Shown piece by piece: positions 21,317 to 32,476 of a DNA stretch of 64,000 nt; the first letter of the stretch is position 1; each line of letters opens with the position of its first letter. The stretch covers positions 372,001 to 436,000 of the forward strand of contig CP099429.1 of NCBI GenBank assembly GCA_024114885.1, given 5' to 3'. Both the position numbers and the translations under genes were made by a program. The notes under the pieces were generated by a model, which was not told where the DNA came from, did not search any database, and saw only the letters and a program-made list of their open reading frames with translations. Source of the stretch: Septoria linicola (taxonomy: Eukaryota; Ascomycota; Dothideomycetes; Mycosphaerellales; Mycosphaerellaceae).

Positions 21317-22691
21317 TTTGTATGTTTCTTTGACCAGACCGCCGAGCAACAGCGATGGTATATGCTCCGTGTGTATTCCGTGTGTTGTCACCAACGATCA
21401 TTCACGCGGCGGACTTGTTTCCTAGGCCAGCGAGTCGAAATATACCAAGTCTAGTAGTCTGTCAGAGAGCAACTGCAAGTATACCGAAGAAGACCGGATG
21501 TGTATGCGTAAGGTAGGGAAGACATTTTAAATCGTACAAGCCACGAAGTCAGCGTCCTTCGATCTTTGCGCCATAACGCTTATTGTGCGATCTGTTTGGC
21601 CCTAAAGCACGCAGACGATGTCAGTGGGCGGACTGCGGGTCAACCACCGATGGCGTGGGTCCATAGCGAGAGGATAGCGAGAAGCACACAAGATGTATGC
21701 ATGTCCGCCACTGCATGCCGAGGCTACCGATTACTTACTGCCATTTTCTCAAATTCTTGCTCGCTGGTGCGTGCACAGGTTGTTGGAAAGACGCGACGGC
21801 GCCGCGGGAGTGCGAATTAGACTCAGAAACAGGCGAGCAAGTCGTCAGCGCTCGTCTATCTGCGCCGACCAAGTGCTAACTAGTGCCGATCCTCTCGGCC
21901 AATGATGCGTTTTCGGTTTGCAATGTTTCTGGAGCCGAATTGCATAGACAAGTGGCCTGACAACTCCACGACAGCCCGAAAAAATGCAATCAATCGTAAA
22001 ACATTGACCGAAAGTGATAGTTTACTGCAGACGGGCATTTTGCTGGCGCAAGCTCATGTTCTGTAACACGCGAAGCTGTGATATCGAAAGAAAGAATTTC
22101 GGGTGCGACGTTGCCCTGGTAAGTGGCTTCATCGGGTCGCCGGGTCTCCACGCGAGTGTAGCCATGTGCCTCTGCGAGCACAAGATCAAGCCATGGCAGA
22201 AATATGTCGATGATCGCGAGCACAAGATCTTGGTTGGATCCGCCGAACCTCAAGGATTCTGCAACTTCTCAGTCAGGATTGCTCTGCCTCAGCTTTGTTC
22301 CATCGTAGGGTGTCATCCGCTTTCCCACGCAGCCAGCAGCGCCAGAAGACGCCTTGAAGGCACTCACTTTTCGGGTCCACATCGTGAAGCAAAGGCTGAA
22401 TAGGCGCCTCGTTCCAGCTAGCGGAAGTCAGATTGACAATCCAGCTACCCGGTGAACGGGCCGCGTGGCGGTAGGATCCCTCTTCGTCGCATGGTCTCGC
22501 TTGTTTTGACACATCCTGTCAACTGCACGTCCAAATTTTGCATAGACCGCTCCAGTCCTGCAGCGGTATGCAAGTGTTATTGCTTTGTATAGCCATCTAG
22601 GCGACTTGTGCTGCAGTTTCGCGAGTTTCTAGATGGATTCCGAGAAGGCCAAGGATCGCGGCTGACGCGGAATTGAGCATGTTGTCAACAC
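21317..22691. other. Intergenic region
   Basis: About 1.4 kb without a gene I can support. Short reverse-strand frames near 21990-22512 have some protein-like composition, but no start, splice pattern or family. Confidence 0.4.
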
Positions 22692-23936
22692 TCATTCGGT
22701 CTCTGTCTTCGCCTTGGATTCTTCCTTCGGTGTTGGCTCGAAAATCTCCGAGATGTTGTAACGCTTCAGTCTTTCAAAATCATTGTCTACGACACTGATG
22801 CCACATATGTGCTAGTTTGCAATCAGCGTTTGCTCCGTGGGGCGTCTGCCAGAAAGGAAGGTGAAAAGCTCAATGCAAGCCTTCCGCAGCCACCTACCTG
22901 ATATACTTCGACAATGATCAAGAGCTCGTAGTTCGTTAGATCGACCTGATGACCAGTCCCAACGAGGCTTGCGACTTGTTTGATCACGCTGTCTCGTGTC
23001 AAGATGTTGTGGTTGCGTATGGTTGGTCGTATTGCGAACTGTGTGGCGGCCATCAGCATCGTCGATCTCACAGAAGGCACAAGGGGTGGAGCATCTGGGC
23101 TGTTGTTGGGCAGCAGAGTACATTCCACATACCGTTCGCGCCTTGAATGGCTCTTGGTGGAAGTGAGGAGCCAAGACTTTGAGGGCAACCTGCTCAAGTC
23201 CTTCCATTGAGGCTCGGCCCATTAATGTCATAGGTGTCAGTCGTTGTGCGAACCGGGTTCGCTTTCGGGCGTTCTCGCTCATGGCGTCTTCACATATCGT
23301 CTTCACCAACGACACTGGCTCCACTTGCGGCGCTGTCTTGAAGAAGATGACTGAGGTGGGTCAGTGGTGCTTCTATTTCGATTCCGATGCCCATACAGAA
23401 GGCATGCCGCATGATAGTAGACAGCCTCACTTCAGGCCGACCTCTACAAGATTCATGGGTCACACTTATCAAGATCGACTTACCGCACTGCGTGTTGAGC
23501 TGTATAGGCGTAAACAGCCTTACGTTCTTCGGCTTCCGGATCTCCTGAACCTCAGCCTTGATCTCCTTCTCGATATCGTCGATGTCGCCTTCTCCGTCGG
23601 CCCCGTCATCTGCACCGTCGTCCTTGTCTTGGTCGAGTGCTGTCTGATGGAGCTTCTCCCCATATTCGTCGAGCAGATCCTTCATCTCGCCTGTGCACTT
23701 GCTTTCCTTACTTCTATGGCAGGTGACGAAGATCCCAGTGTCTCCTGGTTCAATGTTCTGCGGCTGATGATAAGGAGCTCCATCACGGCCAGTCTTGGGG
23801 GTCCGCCACTGCTTCTTAGACTGTGATGAGGTTTAGCACTGAGTAAGCATGTGTATCATTACTTTGTTGTGATGCTGACCTTCGCCCGCTTGTCATCGCC
23901 TCCAGCGGAATGCTCCGCTTTGCGTTTTTGGCCCAT
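22692..23936 (-). CDS. TAN1: tRNA acetylation factor Tan1 (THUMP domain)
   Basis: Five exons, 23936-23880, 23820-23484, 23350-23133, 23038-22898 and 22811-22692, with introns of 59, 133, 94 and 86 nt. All phases agree, giving 290 residues. The protein opens with a basic leader (MGQKRKAEHSAGGDDKRAK), then FVTCHRSKESKC, an acidic insert, and the THUMP region with RLTPMTLMGRASMEGLEQVA, FAIRPTIRNHN and NYELLIIVEVYQ, followed by GISVVD. This is the Tan1/THUMPD1 layout: the THUMP domain binds tRNA and guides the Kre33/NAT10 enzyme to make N4-acetylcytidine at position 12 of tRNA-Ser and tRNA-Leu. Every intron has GT..AG ends. The exons are too short for simple ORF scans, so the gene is easy to miss. 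Confidence 0.92.
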
Positions 23937-24419
23937 GTTGCAATTGTTGTTGTATCACTGATCGCGGATTTCGGCGGCGAGACTTTTCTCGGCGGAAAGT
24001 GGAGACAAAGCGGGTGACAGGGGGTGGTGTAGACAGCACGACACAACTGTTGCAACACAAAAGAATTAGGCTGAAGATTCTGGCGAGGTTCGCCGAAGAC
24101 TCGCAAGGGCGCAATGCAGTAGGTGTGATTTCCGTCTGGCTGCGCCTTCTCTGGACACTCTTCTGGCCGTAAAAAGTCCTCGGCGACCGGCCTACCACAC
24201 ACGCCCTACGCGGCAGAGGGGTTTGACACATATTTATGGGGTAAACACATCAATATAATCGCATTGCTATGGGGTAAACACATCGAGACAATCACATTGC
24301 TATGGGATAATCGTCGTCGCATCAGGAGAGAAATTCATGACCAGTCATTTTGGCTGGACTACTTATATGCGAATTCTTGTGAAGATCTCAACTTCTCATC
24401 GCACTTGCTTCCAAACAAA
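23937..24419. promoter_or_regulatory. Divergent promoter region of TAN1 and D-serine dehydratase
   Basis: The 483-nt gap separates two divergent starts. Its right half contains the 33-bp tandem repeat listed separately, and the last 60 bases form the leader of the dehydratase gene. Confidence 0.5.
24236..24310 (+). repeat. 33-bp imperfect tandem repeat in a promoter
   Basis: Two copies of 33 bases (24236-24268 and 24269-24301) share ATGGGGTAAACACATC at the start and CATTGCT at the end, differing at about four positions; a third partial copy (ATGGGATAA) follows. It lies 110-185 bases before the dehydratase start codon. The repeated GTAAACA core matches the forkhead consensus, an inference only. 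Confidence 0.75.
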
Positions 24420-25851
24420 ATGTCATCCCCAACATCATTCCTATACCCAAGCCCATCGCCAGCAGCACTGAAGCTGCAATTCGTCGGCAAGCGGCTACAA
24501 GATGTTCAGGCGCCCGCAGCAGTCCTCGACGTGGCAGTCGTAAGGCGCAACTGCAAGCTCATGCTTGACACTGCCGCAAAGTTGAACGTAGGCTTTCGAG
24601 CACATGTCAAGACGCACAAGGTAGATCAGGGTATCATTCTGAATTGAGAGTATGGCTAAACTGAATCTACAGACTACAGAGCTCTCTCAATATCAAGTCG
24701 GGAAGGATGCTCGGAGTATCAAATTTGTGGCCTCGACTGTGGCTGAGGTCGAAGGACTTTCGCCATGGCTGCTCGAGAGTGTACAAGCAGGCAAAGAGGT
24801 TTCAGTTTTGTATGGCATACCGGTCGCTCCATCTGCGATTCCTCGGCTTGCCGCAGTGACAAGACTACTTGGTCAAGGCACTGTTGGGCTTTTCGTCGAC
24901 CACCCGGATCAAGTCATTGCTTTAGAGCGTGTGAGTGATGATGAGTGGCCTGGACAGATTCCCGTCTGGATTCAAATCGACGTGGGTTACCATCGCGAGG
25001 GTGTTGCTCCTGGCTCCAAACAGCTTGCAGACATTGCAGCTGCACTCAAAGACGCCAAGAGGGCCGCCGTCGCAGGCTTTTACGCACATATGGGTCACAG
25101 CTATTCCGTCAGCAGTCCGGAAGAGGCACTAAAGTACATGTCCGACGAAATTCAAGGACTTGAAGAGGGTACAAGGTCGTTCCTGGACTCCGTGGGGCAC
25201 GATCTCAAGTCCAAGGTTGTGCTTTCGCTCGGAGCCACCCCAACAGCAACGTCCATCCAGAACCTCACCGAAGGCAGTGAGGTGGCCAAGCAGTATCGCT
25301 CCACTATCGAGAAAGTTCAGCAGTCTTTTGACGTCGAGTTCCATGCTGGTGTCTATCCAGTGATGGACATGCAACAACTCGCGACCAGAGCCAGACCACA
25401 AGAAAGTCCGACTTCTGGTCAAAGTCTGTTGTCCTTCAAAGACCTCGGCTTTCGCGTTCTGACTGAAGTCGCTAGTACCTACTTCGATCGAGGGGAAAAG
25501 CCAGAGGCGCTGATCGGCGGTGGTGGTATTGTATTGGGTCGCGAGCCTTGCAAAAGCTACCCTGGCTGGGCCGTGGTCACACCTTGGCCAGCCGCCTCGG
25601 GTCAAACATATGACCCAGAAGGCGTTAGGAATGGTTGGATAGTCGGTCGCATTGCACAAGAACACGGTATCCTCAGCTGGGAAGGTTCCCAGGACAATTT
25701 CCGCGAGCTCAAAGTCGGAGAGAAGCTCCTGCTTTGGCCAAACCACGCCTGCATAGCAGGTGTCAACTTCGGCTGGTATCTGGTCGTGGACTCAGAAAAG
25801 TCTGATCTAGATCGAATTGAGGACATCTGGGTGCGATGGCGTGGGTGGTGA
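24420..25851 (+). CDS. D-serine dehydratase-like PLP enzyme
   Basis: Exons 24420-24620 and 24673-25851 with a 52-nt phase-0 intron give 459 residues. The first exon carries QAPAAVLDVAVVRRNC and FRAHVKTHK: the alanine-racemase-type barrel N-terminus, in which the Lys of HVK (residue 64) should bind pyridoxal phosphate. Further hallmarks are the barrel strands PVWIQIDVGYHREGV and GFYAHMGHSYS, and near the end LLWPNHACIAGVNF, where the His and Cys of NHAC match the zinc ligands of eukaryotic D-serine dehydratases such as yeast Dsd1. The reaction turns D-serine into pyruvate and ammonia in the cytosol; D-threonine aldolase-like relatives have the same fold, so substrate is probable rather than certain. 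Length fits the family. Confidence 0.88.
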
Positions 25852-25890
25852 AGATTTAGTGCTTTGAATGCGCGGAGCTCTTAAATCTCA

Positions 25891-26874
25891 TCAATCAATG
25901 CTGATGGCCGAATTGACGTTGTTCTCATTCTCAGCTCGTCGTGCTTCAGAGTTAAGCTCGGCAGTCAATTGTGCTCCAAGACTCGCCTCACTGCGCTTTT
26001 CATCGTCTTCATCTTCTTCCTCCACATCGACGCCGTTGGATTTGGCTATCTTGATCAAAAGCTGTCGTTGAGCTTCAAGCTTCTTCTCAAGTCGCGTCTC
26101 AGCTGATTCCCGCTCTCTCCTATTCTGATCATGAAATGTCGCACTACTGGATCGCCGCTTTTCTTCCCTCGCTTGCACTTTGTCTGCATTAGTCTTCCGG
26201 CAATGTTCGAGCCATGGTATTAGCTTCGTGATATTGGCTAATTCAGTCATCTCCATCGCCGTGGCAGAATTGATTGACTGGCCCAGGACATCTTGCATCG
26301 TGTCAAGCTTTCGATCCAAGTGATCCTTGTCGGTTTTCTGCACTTTGCCTATGCCGTTGAGAGAGTCGAAGAGCCATCCGCCTTGCCTGGTCCATTCGTC
26401 ATGCCAGTTCTTCATGAAATTGGCAAGATCATCGACACGTTGGACAGTTGACAGGTCAGACACGCTACCGTTGCGTGCTGACGCTCCGTTTTCGCCTTCA
26501 GTGCGAACTGGTTTCGCAGGCCTGCCATCCGAGACCTCTCCGGCGTGGCCTCTGCCCGCGGATGCAACTGATCCAGTACGGCCATGCGCATTATTTGTAG
26601 GTGAAGGCGATCCAGCAAATCCAATTGAAGTCCTCACAGCCGGTGTCTTGATTCTCGCGAAAAGATCTGCATCGAATTTCGGGTCCGTGATCTTCACTGT
26701 GTAGGTGTTCTCTCTGCTTGCAGGGTTGAGCACATTGAACGTGATTGAAGCAACAACTTGCACGGGATAGCCTTCCAGTTGCTGCAGTTCCTGCTGGAGT
26801 GAAGAAGTGAGTGCCTTGCCAAACTCTTGAACACGACCACTGAACGCGACCACTGAACGTCGGACTGAAATTCG
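25891..26874 (-). CDS. Conserved-looking coiled-coil protein of unknown function; 5' end altered
   Basis: From the ATG at 26874 the frame gives 327 residues. An N-terminal globular part (ELQQLEGYPVQVVASITFNV, then NTYTVKITDPKFDADLF) is followed by a Ser/Gly linker, a helical block (VDDLANFMKNWHDEWTRQGG) and a long Arg/Glu coiled coil before an acidic patch and C-terminus. I do not recognise the family. A better start may be the ATG at 26917: it reads 24 codons that would flow directly into FSGRVQEFGKALTSS if a 13-bp tandem duplication at 26834-26859 had one copy. As it stands, that frame is lost and only the internal ATG works. The protein may therefore have a replaced or shortened N-terminus here. 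Confidence 0.65.
   Translation of the reverse strand, partial: RISVRRSVVAFSGRVQEFGKALTSSLQQELQQLEGYPVQVVASITFNVLNPASRENTYTVKITDPKFDADLFARIKTPAVRTSIGFAGSPSPTNNAHGRTGSVASAGRGHAGEVSDGRPAKPVRTEGENGASARNGSVSDLSTVQRVDDLANFMKNWHDEWTRQGGWLFDSLNGIGKVQKTDKDHLDRKLDTMQDVLGQSINSATAMEMTELANITKLIPWLEHCRKTNADKVQAREEKRRSSSATFHDQNRRERESAETRLEKKLEAQRQLLIKIAKSNGVDVEEEDEDDEKRSEASLGAQLTAELNSEARRAENENNVNSAISID
26834..26859. repeat. 13-bp perfect tandem duplication inside a coding 5' end
   Basis: CGACCACTGAACG occurs twice head to tail (26834-26846 and 26847-26859) with no mismatch. Thirteen is not a multiple of three, so the duplication shifts the frame of the minus-strand gene. Confidence 0.9.
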
Positions 26875-26917
26875 CATCACCGATATAGTCGTGGTCAACG
26901 GTCGGCGGTGCCGCCAT

Positions 26918-27702
26918 CACGCGTTATGACGCGTCTGACAAAAGCTCCTTTCGCGGAGACGTGCCAGAGAGGTGTGAGATATGTGATCTCGTGACCGTGA
27001 CCTACGAGAGACCTGAAACGCTGCTTGCGGGGTGTTCCTTCGGTGGCGGGAGGTCTCGGCGAGGCACGCAGCAGCTGGAGCTCTGAGCTGAAGCTAGTTC
27101 TAACTTTCCTGCGCGTGAAATGAGATTCGACTTGACGTGTGGTTTGCTGGAGCGTGAACTACGCAGCGAGTCATCAGGTTGTCAGTGTGGTACTGCGCCT
27201 GTCGCCAGCCTGACCTTGCTCATATCATGCGGATAGGCGAGGTGGCGGCGAGGTGGCAGCGAGTTGTGTGAAGATGAACGAGCCAATTATAGCCCGTGGA
27301 TCGTGGCGTGGCTTCGGAGCCCTGGTCGCGTGTTTCATATGATGCATCCCGCTCTGCTCACGCAAGATTTGCTTCCACTCCCGCACATGCAGACAGCTCG
27401 CGCACTGCAGCTTACACATGCTTGCGCTGCGCTGTGTGCGTGCACAGAGTAAGTTAGTGACACCAGCATGCCTCGTCTGCCTCTCCGCGCTGGATCCCGT
27501 CAGTCTGCCATACACTCCCTATAACACTTCCCCCGTCAGCACTCCAATGCCACTTCCGGCTATGGTCCGGTGGCCTGGCCATTGAGTTCAGCCTGCATGC
27601 AGGAACTGCACAGCCGTTTCAGCGACCCAAGTCAGGCTATAAGATAGAACTTGGTTCCGACTCCTGGAAGAGGGGCGGGCTGGGCCTCTCAGCCAGGCAA
27701 TT
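26918..27702. other. Divergent intergenic region
   Basis: About 785 bases between two divergent genes. No coding signal. GC-rich blocks alternate with TG-rich ones; promoter for both sides. Confidence 0.45.
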
Positions 27703-29751
27703 ATGGCCTCCCAGCAAGTCAGTGACCATTATAGCGACGACAATGAGTTTCACTCGCTGTCCGTTCAAGGGGAAAACGATGCAACCAGCGAGTATTCAGA
27801 TGATGCTTTCATGGCTCCTCCTATACACCCGTGTCCTCAGCTGCAAGCTGCCTTTGCAGAATCCATTCTCGAATCAACCGAGCACGTTGAGGAGCCCGAG
27901 GTCGACAACGGAGCAGATGCAGAGATGAGACGTCGGAGGCTGTTAGATCCGCATCACGAGGAAGACTCTGCGGTTGTGCGTTGGAAGCAACGGCCTGGCG
28001 CAAAGTATCATCCTTTCGTCAAGCTGATCGCTCAGCTTGTGTTTGGCCTCCATCTCCTGAAGGAGGGCCAGGCCAAGTCGAACGAAGAGGTCGTCAAGAT
28101 ATTGCAAAATCATGTCAACGAGGTGGATGGCTTCCTGGAGAGGACAGCCGAGGACTTTGATCTGGCGATTAAGGATATCGAAGAGCGAACTCGGTATCTG
28201 AAGCTGCCTATGCAGCACATGGACATATTCGAGGTTATGCTGGACGAGAAGAAGTTTCGCACCGACTTGCTCAATGGCAACGAGAAGATCGAGAAGATCA
28301 TTTCTCGCACAGCTAAGGCTATGAATGCTGCCATGTCTGACATACACAACGGGATCAAGTCTACCAAAGAGCTCAGCACTTACCTCGATCGAATCGAGAA
28401 GCGATGGCCAGCAGACAAGCGTGACATTGCAGAAGTCTTTGCAGCGATGCGCGGGAACGAGCAAGGATGGATGGCATACTTGCGAGATTTGCGCACGAAA
28501 GGTGACAACTTGAGGAACAATCTGGTCATCCTCGAGGGCGTGATCGGAGAGATTTCGAGGCACGCAGCTGCAGCAAGCCGTCGCAACAAGACGCAGGGCA
28601 GACAGGTCTCGGGTGGGCCGGAGCAGTCTGGCAAGTCCTCACCACTACGTTCGAGGTATACAAGAGACAAATCTTCGCCGCACTACAAGAAACCTGGTGC
28701 ATGGCTCGACAAGCCTTTGCCTAGAGAGCCTGGGTCTGTCACTGCCGTCAAGCAGGCTACCATGGCGAAACCTCATCCAGTTCCGCTTGCTACTCGATTC
28801 GAGCAGCCTCGTCAAGCAGTTCCGGCACCCCGCAAGAGCAGCTCCACCCATAGTCCTGAGAGGAAGAGAACATCATCACGCGCGTCAGCTGCGAGGGTGC
28901 CTATCACCAACGTTCAGGAAAGCACGCAGGAGCTTTCAGATTTTCTCCGCAATTCAGGCCCGCTGCGCAGTCACCCTCCAGATACGAGTAGAGACGGTCA
29001 CTCGTCAGGCCGTGCGCCCGCTCGATCGCAGAGCCAGGGTGGCGCGCACTCGCCAAACGTACCCAACAAACAGTTCCGGCGATCGCGCAGTCAGAATGCT
29101 CTTGCTGCACCGTCAGACTCACATCCCGTTGCTCGTCCGGAGAGTAGACAAATAGCAAGGAAGCCTGTCGGATCTGCGACTCGCGATGATGGAGCTGCGC
29201 CCGCTATGCTCAAGTTTCAGATTCCTCAGGTCCGCGATGGCTTTTCTCGTCGCATCTCGAGAAGGTTGAAGAACATCCCGGCACCACTTTTGAGCGCGAA
29301 CAATACACAATCGAGCGCTCCCGCGCCGCGAACAGAGGTCGTTCCTCGACCCATTGATTCCGCCCATTCTTCTTCCCCTGACGGGCAGTCTCATCTCAAT
29401 GATGATAGCAATGTTGGGGAAAAGGGCAATCATCCTGGTGCAGATGTTCCCAATCATGAACAGAACTTGACACCGGACCTCGAAAAGCAACTGTCAGTGG
29501 ATCCAGAGAAAGAACCTCCTCGCAGCGAGAGCCGAGGCGGGCATCGTCTCTTTCCGAACGTCGACAGACCTCTGACACCATTACAGGCAGTGCGTTACGA
29601 TAACAGCTCAAGCGCCAAAGAAGCCCTTGGCTCCAACCATAGCTCGCCGAGGACCAAAAACACGCATTCCTCGAAAGCAAGCCGGACTGGTAGTATCTGG
29701 AAGTTCTTCAGTCATCGCAAAGGCGAGAGTCGACATCTTCTGGTCTCGTAA
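27703..29751 (+). CDS. Large fungal protein of unknown function with helical core and disordered tail
   Basis: Single exon, 682 residues. Residues 1-85 are acidic and unstructured. About 105-290 form a strongly helical core that looks conserved: HPFVKLIAQLVFGLHLLKEG, VVKILQNHVNEVDGFLERT, FDLAIKDIEERTRYLKLPMQ, and IEKIISRTAKAMNAAMSDI, probably a four- to six-helix bundle without membrane spans. From 300 the protein is Ser/Pro/Arg-rich with many SP and RS dipeptides, typical of a phosphorylated scaffold. The end is compact (SIWKFFSHRKGESRHLL), perhaps a short docking or membrane-association motif. I know no named family for it. It could be a cytoskeletal or septum-linked scaffold, but that is only an impression from composition. 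Confidence 0.8.
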   Translation: MASQQVSDHYSDDNEFHSLSVQGENDATSEYSDDAFMAPPIHPCPQLQAAFAESILESTEHVEEPEVDNGADAEMRRRRLLDPHHEEDSAVVRWKQRPGAKYHPFVKLIAQLVFGLHLLKEGQAKSNEEVVKILQNHVNEVDGFLERTAEDFDLAIKDIEERTRYLKLPMQHMDIFEVMLDEKKFRTDLLNGNEKIEKIISRTAKAMNAAMSDIHNGIKSTKELSTYLDRIEKRWPADKRDIAEVFAAMRGNEQGWMAYLRDLRTKGDNLRNNLVILEGVIGEISRHAAAASRRNKTQGRQVSGGPEQSGKSSPLRSRYTRDKSSPHYKKPGAWLDKPLPREPGSVTAVKQATMAKPHPVPLATRFEQPRQAVPAPRKSSSTHSPERKRTSSRASAARVPITNVQESTQELSDFLRNSGPLRSHPPDTSRDGHSSGRAPARSQSQGGAHSPNVPNKQFRRSRSQNALAAPSDSHPVARPESRQIARKPVGSATRDDGAAPAMLKFQIPQVRDGFSRRISRRLKNIPAPLLSANNTQSSAPAPRTEVVPRPIDSAHSSSPDGQSHLNDDSNVGEKGNHPGADVPNHEQNLTPDLEKQLSVDPEKEPPRSESRGGHRLFPNVDRPLTPLQAVRYDNSSSAKEALGSNHSSPRTKNTHSSKASRTGSIWKFFSHRKGESRHLLVS

Positions 29752-30847
29752 GAGGAGGGCGCCCGTGGTGAAGTGTACAGTTTGCTACGTGACAGGTACT
29801 TCTTGAGAAGAGATGGTATACGACAGCTTCGAATTATGAAATATTGACGATTATGATTGTGCGTGAAAAAGGCTCACATCGAGCTTTGCGGGCAGAGCGT
29901 TGGTCGAGTCCATGGTGCTGGACAGAAGGAATGTACACAATGCTACATATTGTAACGATAGCATTGCAGATATGTTCCTATCTTCGAAACAACTCACACC
30001 AGCCACAAAGAGACAGCCCAATGTTGTCATTCTCATGCCATGACAAGACACAGAGTAAGCACTGCGAAATACCCATGCCGCCGACTGCGAAGCAGACAGG
30101 AAACACTACATGGTACGTAATCTCACATCGGTGGCTCGCTGGTGTCGGCCTTGCAAGATGGCACCGCCGCTTGTCCCAATGTGCCGTAAGCTTAAATCTC
30201 CCACACCAGACCGATCACTGACTCTTGCGGTGACCTGTCATCCAACTTGCTACCGTGATCGCAGATGAGACATTCTCCAGCGCGCTGTCGGCTTCTACGA
30301 TCTCGCAATTGGAACAACACAGTGAGGAATCGAAAAGACCATTATTCCACCACCGATTTTACAACGCCGCGAATTGAGACACGATATCAAGTCTTCTACT
30401 TCCATACGCTCCGAGCTCGGCTCATTCATGTGTTGCAAGCTACAGCTGGCCAAGAGAACAGCATATTGAAGAGGCTTTTCATCTTTTGATAAAAGGTTCA
30501 CGACACGACTCCAAGCATACTATATGCTCTGCGCACAGCAAAGCAGGTACAAGTCAGCTGGCAGACTTCCCATGTTGTCGAGTGTGGTAGATGCGCTCCC
30601 TGCGGGTTGAATGTGTCAAGACCCCACCCTGCATCGGTGTATGTCCCAGACGAAGACCCAAAGACTAGGACGTGGCACAAAGGAGAAGCAGAGGAGCAAC
30701 AAAGAGAAGCAGCTTGCAAGCGTCCACATCTATGCCCTGAACGATCTGCCGGAAGTGTGTCAACAGCTCGCGCACCACTCTGACCCAAAGCTTGATTGTG
30801 CACATCTACTCGTCGGCCCAGAGGCCCTGGTTGAAGTTCAGGTAGGG
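29752..30847. other. Intergenic region
   Basis: About 1.1 kb with scattered short open frames of unlikely composition. No gene supported. Confidence 0.45.
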
Positions 30848-31227
30848 CTACAATTCGTCAGGAGAGATGCGGCTCACGTTCTTCTTGTAGTAACCGATGA
30901 GGCACTTGTCGATGGTGTACAGTGTGATCAGCTTGCTCGTGGTGGCTGCGCGTCTGTAGTCACTGCCTAACGTCGATGCTAGAACGCAACAAGCTGAGAG
31001 ATGGCAGATAATAGGAACGAACTTGGATCTGCGATGCGGTTGAGGATTGTCTGAAGAGCTTGGAGGGCAATACGGTGAAGGTTGAAGCCCTGAGCCCAAC
31101 AGAAAGTCTCATGGTAAGCGGCGTTCATGATTCGGGCAGAACGCTTAAGTCTCGCCTCGTCAGAATCATCTGTGCCTGCTGCGAGCGCCGCAAGCTCGCG
31201 GACAGCGTTGCGCAAGGTGTGATGCAT
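30848..31227 (-). CDS. 107-residue orphan helical protein or C-terminal exons (tentative)
   Basis: Exons 31227-31023 and 30966-30848 with a 56-nt intron (donor GTTCGT, acceptor CGTTAG), phase 1, give 107 residues of good composition: NAVRELAALAAGTDDSDEAR, then AYHETFCWAQGFNLHRIALQ, and after the intron LITLYTIDKCLIGYYKKN and a final PDEL. It is helical with no signal peptide. The ATG at 31227 directly follows an in-frame TAG. A 40-nt potential intron (31228-31267) could instead join it to an upstream exon reading SLAEDEQYQEPQLIFSLRWR, so this may be the end of a longer gene. Family unknown. Confidence 0.4.
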
Positions 31228-31315
31228 CTAATGCATTATCGCTGTCTGAGTTGTTGTAGTCGCGTACAGAAGTTCGCAGAGCGCGCCAACGAAGGGAAAA
31301 TATGAGCTGCGGCTC

Positions 31316-32090
31316 TTGGTATTGTTCGTCCTCTGCAAGACTGAACACTCGGCACACATTCCGATACCACAACCAACGAACAACAGGGCTGCCACCGCGG
31401 CGGTCTTTGGCGCGCCGCCGCTACGGCGCCTGGTCGCAGATGCGGTCTGTAGCCAGCACGCGGCCACGCTGGGTGTCATCGATATCAGCCGCTACACAGA
31501 TCTGAACGACCTGATCCTCCAGCTTTTGCCACCGCTTGCCCAAGGACCTGGCTTGGAGGCCTTCTGTCGGAAACAGCTGCTTGAGCGTGGCACATTCTCA
31601 ACTGGACTTTTCTACGCTTTGCCCATGTCGGCCAACGCTCCTCACGTTTCGAACCGACTGGGTTGAAGTGTCGTGGGGGACCTAGATCACTTCTTTGACA
31701 GCGAGATGCTTCAGTTGCGACGCGTGGTGATCAATCGTTACAGCTTCGAGACTGACTCGACCCCGCCTGGCAGGTCGCGTTGCACGATGGCATGCTTGGA
31801 ATATAGCTACTGATGTCCCTACAGGTCATGGTGTCGGAATCAAGGACTGGCGCACACCTTTCTCGTTCCAACTCCCGTGGTTGAGAGCGCTTCTGCACCA
31901 CGACTGCAAAATCATTCTCCAGGAATGGGCCCTCCACAAGATCGTCGACTACCGCGTACCATTCGTGAATGGAGTGACGCTGGCAGTGGTTCAGAACACA
32001 ACACCGCGAACATTACGAGACCTGGACTGGCAATGGAACCAGAATAGTAGTCAGATACGACGCCTACACAGAGACACAGCCCAATGCTGA
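31316..32090 (+). pseudogene. Uncharacterised coding remnant with in-frame stop
   Basis: The plus strand reads well as protein in pieces: LGVIDISRYTDLNDLILQLL and GLEAFCRKQLLERGTFSTGL up to a TGA at 31664-31666, then in the same frame VVGDLDHFFDSEMLQLRRVV, and in another frame from about 31828 DWRTPFSFQLPWLRALLHHD and KIILQEWALHKIVDYRVPFV to 32090. A 42-nt intron with a weak GTCGGC donor could bypass the TGA, and an intron ending at CCTACAG (31830) may join the last part, but the phases do not fit cleanly. No family recognised and the true start is unclear. The 5' part overlaps possible coding on the other strand. Confidence 0.3.
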
Positions 32091-32476
32091 CCACCATGCG
32101 ATACAGATGCCAGCTACCTTCATTGCGCTGACGAATGCTCAGGTCGTTCACAAGAAGCGCTGCCTAACTATTCGGTGGCGCCATCGATCTCGCTACACGC
32201 CACTGTTCATAGCTCTATCGCTCATGCAACATTGCCCCACTACAGGCGACCTTGATGCATCGTCCGACCAATCGGATCTTGTTCTGACCTCTTTTCATTC
32301 ACTTCACTCACTTGCGTTTTCTCTCACTCCGTGCCACCTCCCTTCCTTTCATATCTCCACTTTACACAACAACTTCTTGCAACACATTGACCACTCTTCC
32401 ACAGCACATCACACCGACTCACATCACTCTACAACAAGGTCATCTTGGGCGACTACTGACCACCCCTCACGCCAAC

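Noticed and set aside
25129..25746. 205-codon frame antisense to D-serine dehydratase
   Set aside because: Lies wholly over the recognised dehydratase exon and has no independent features.
27943..28563. 206-codon frame antisense to the large orphan protein
   Set aside because: Opposite-strand shadow of a helical, charged coding region.
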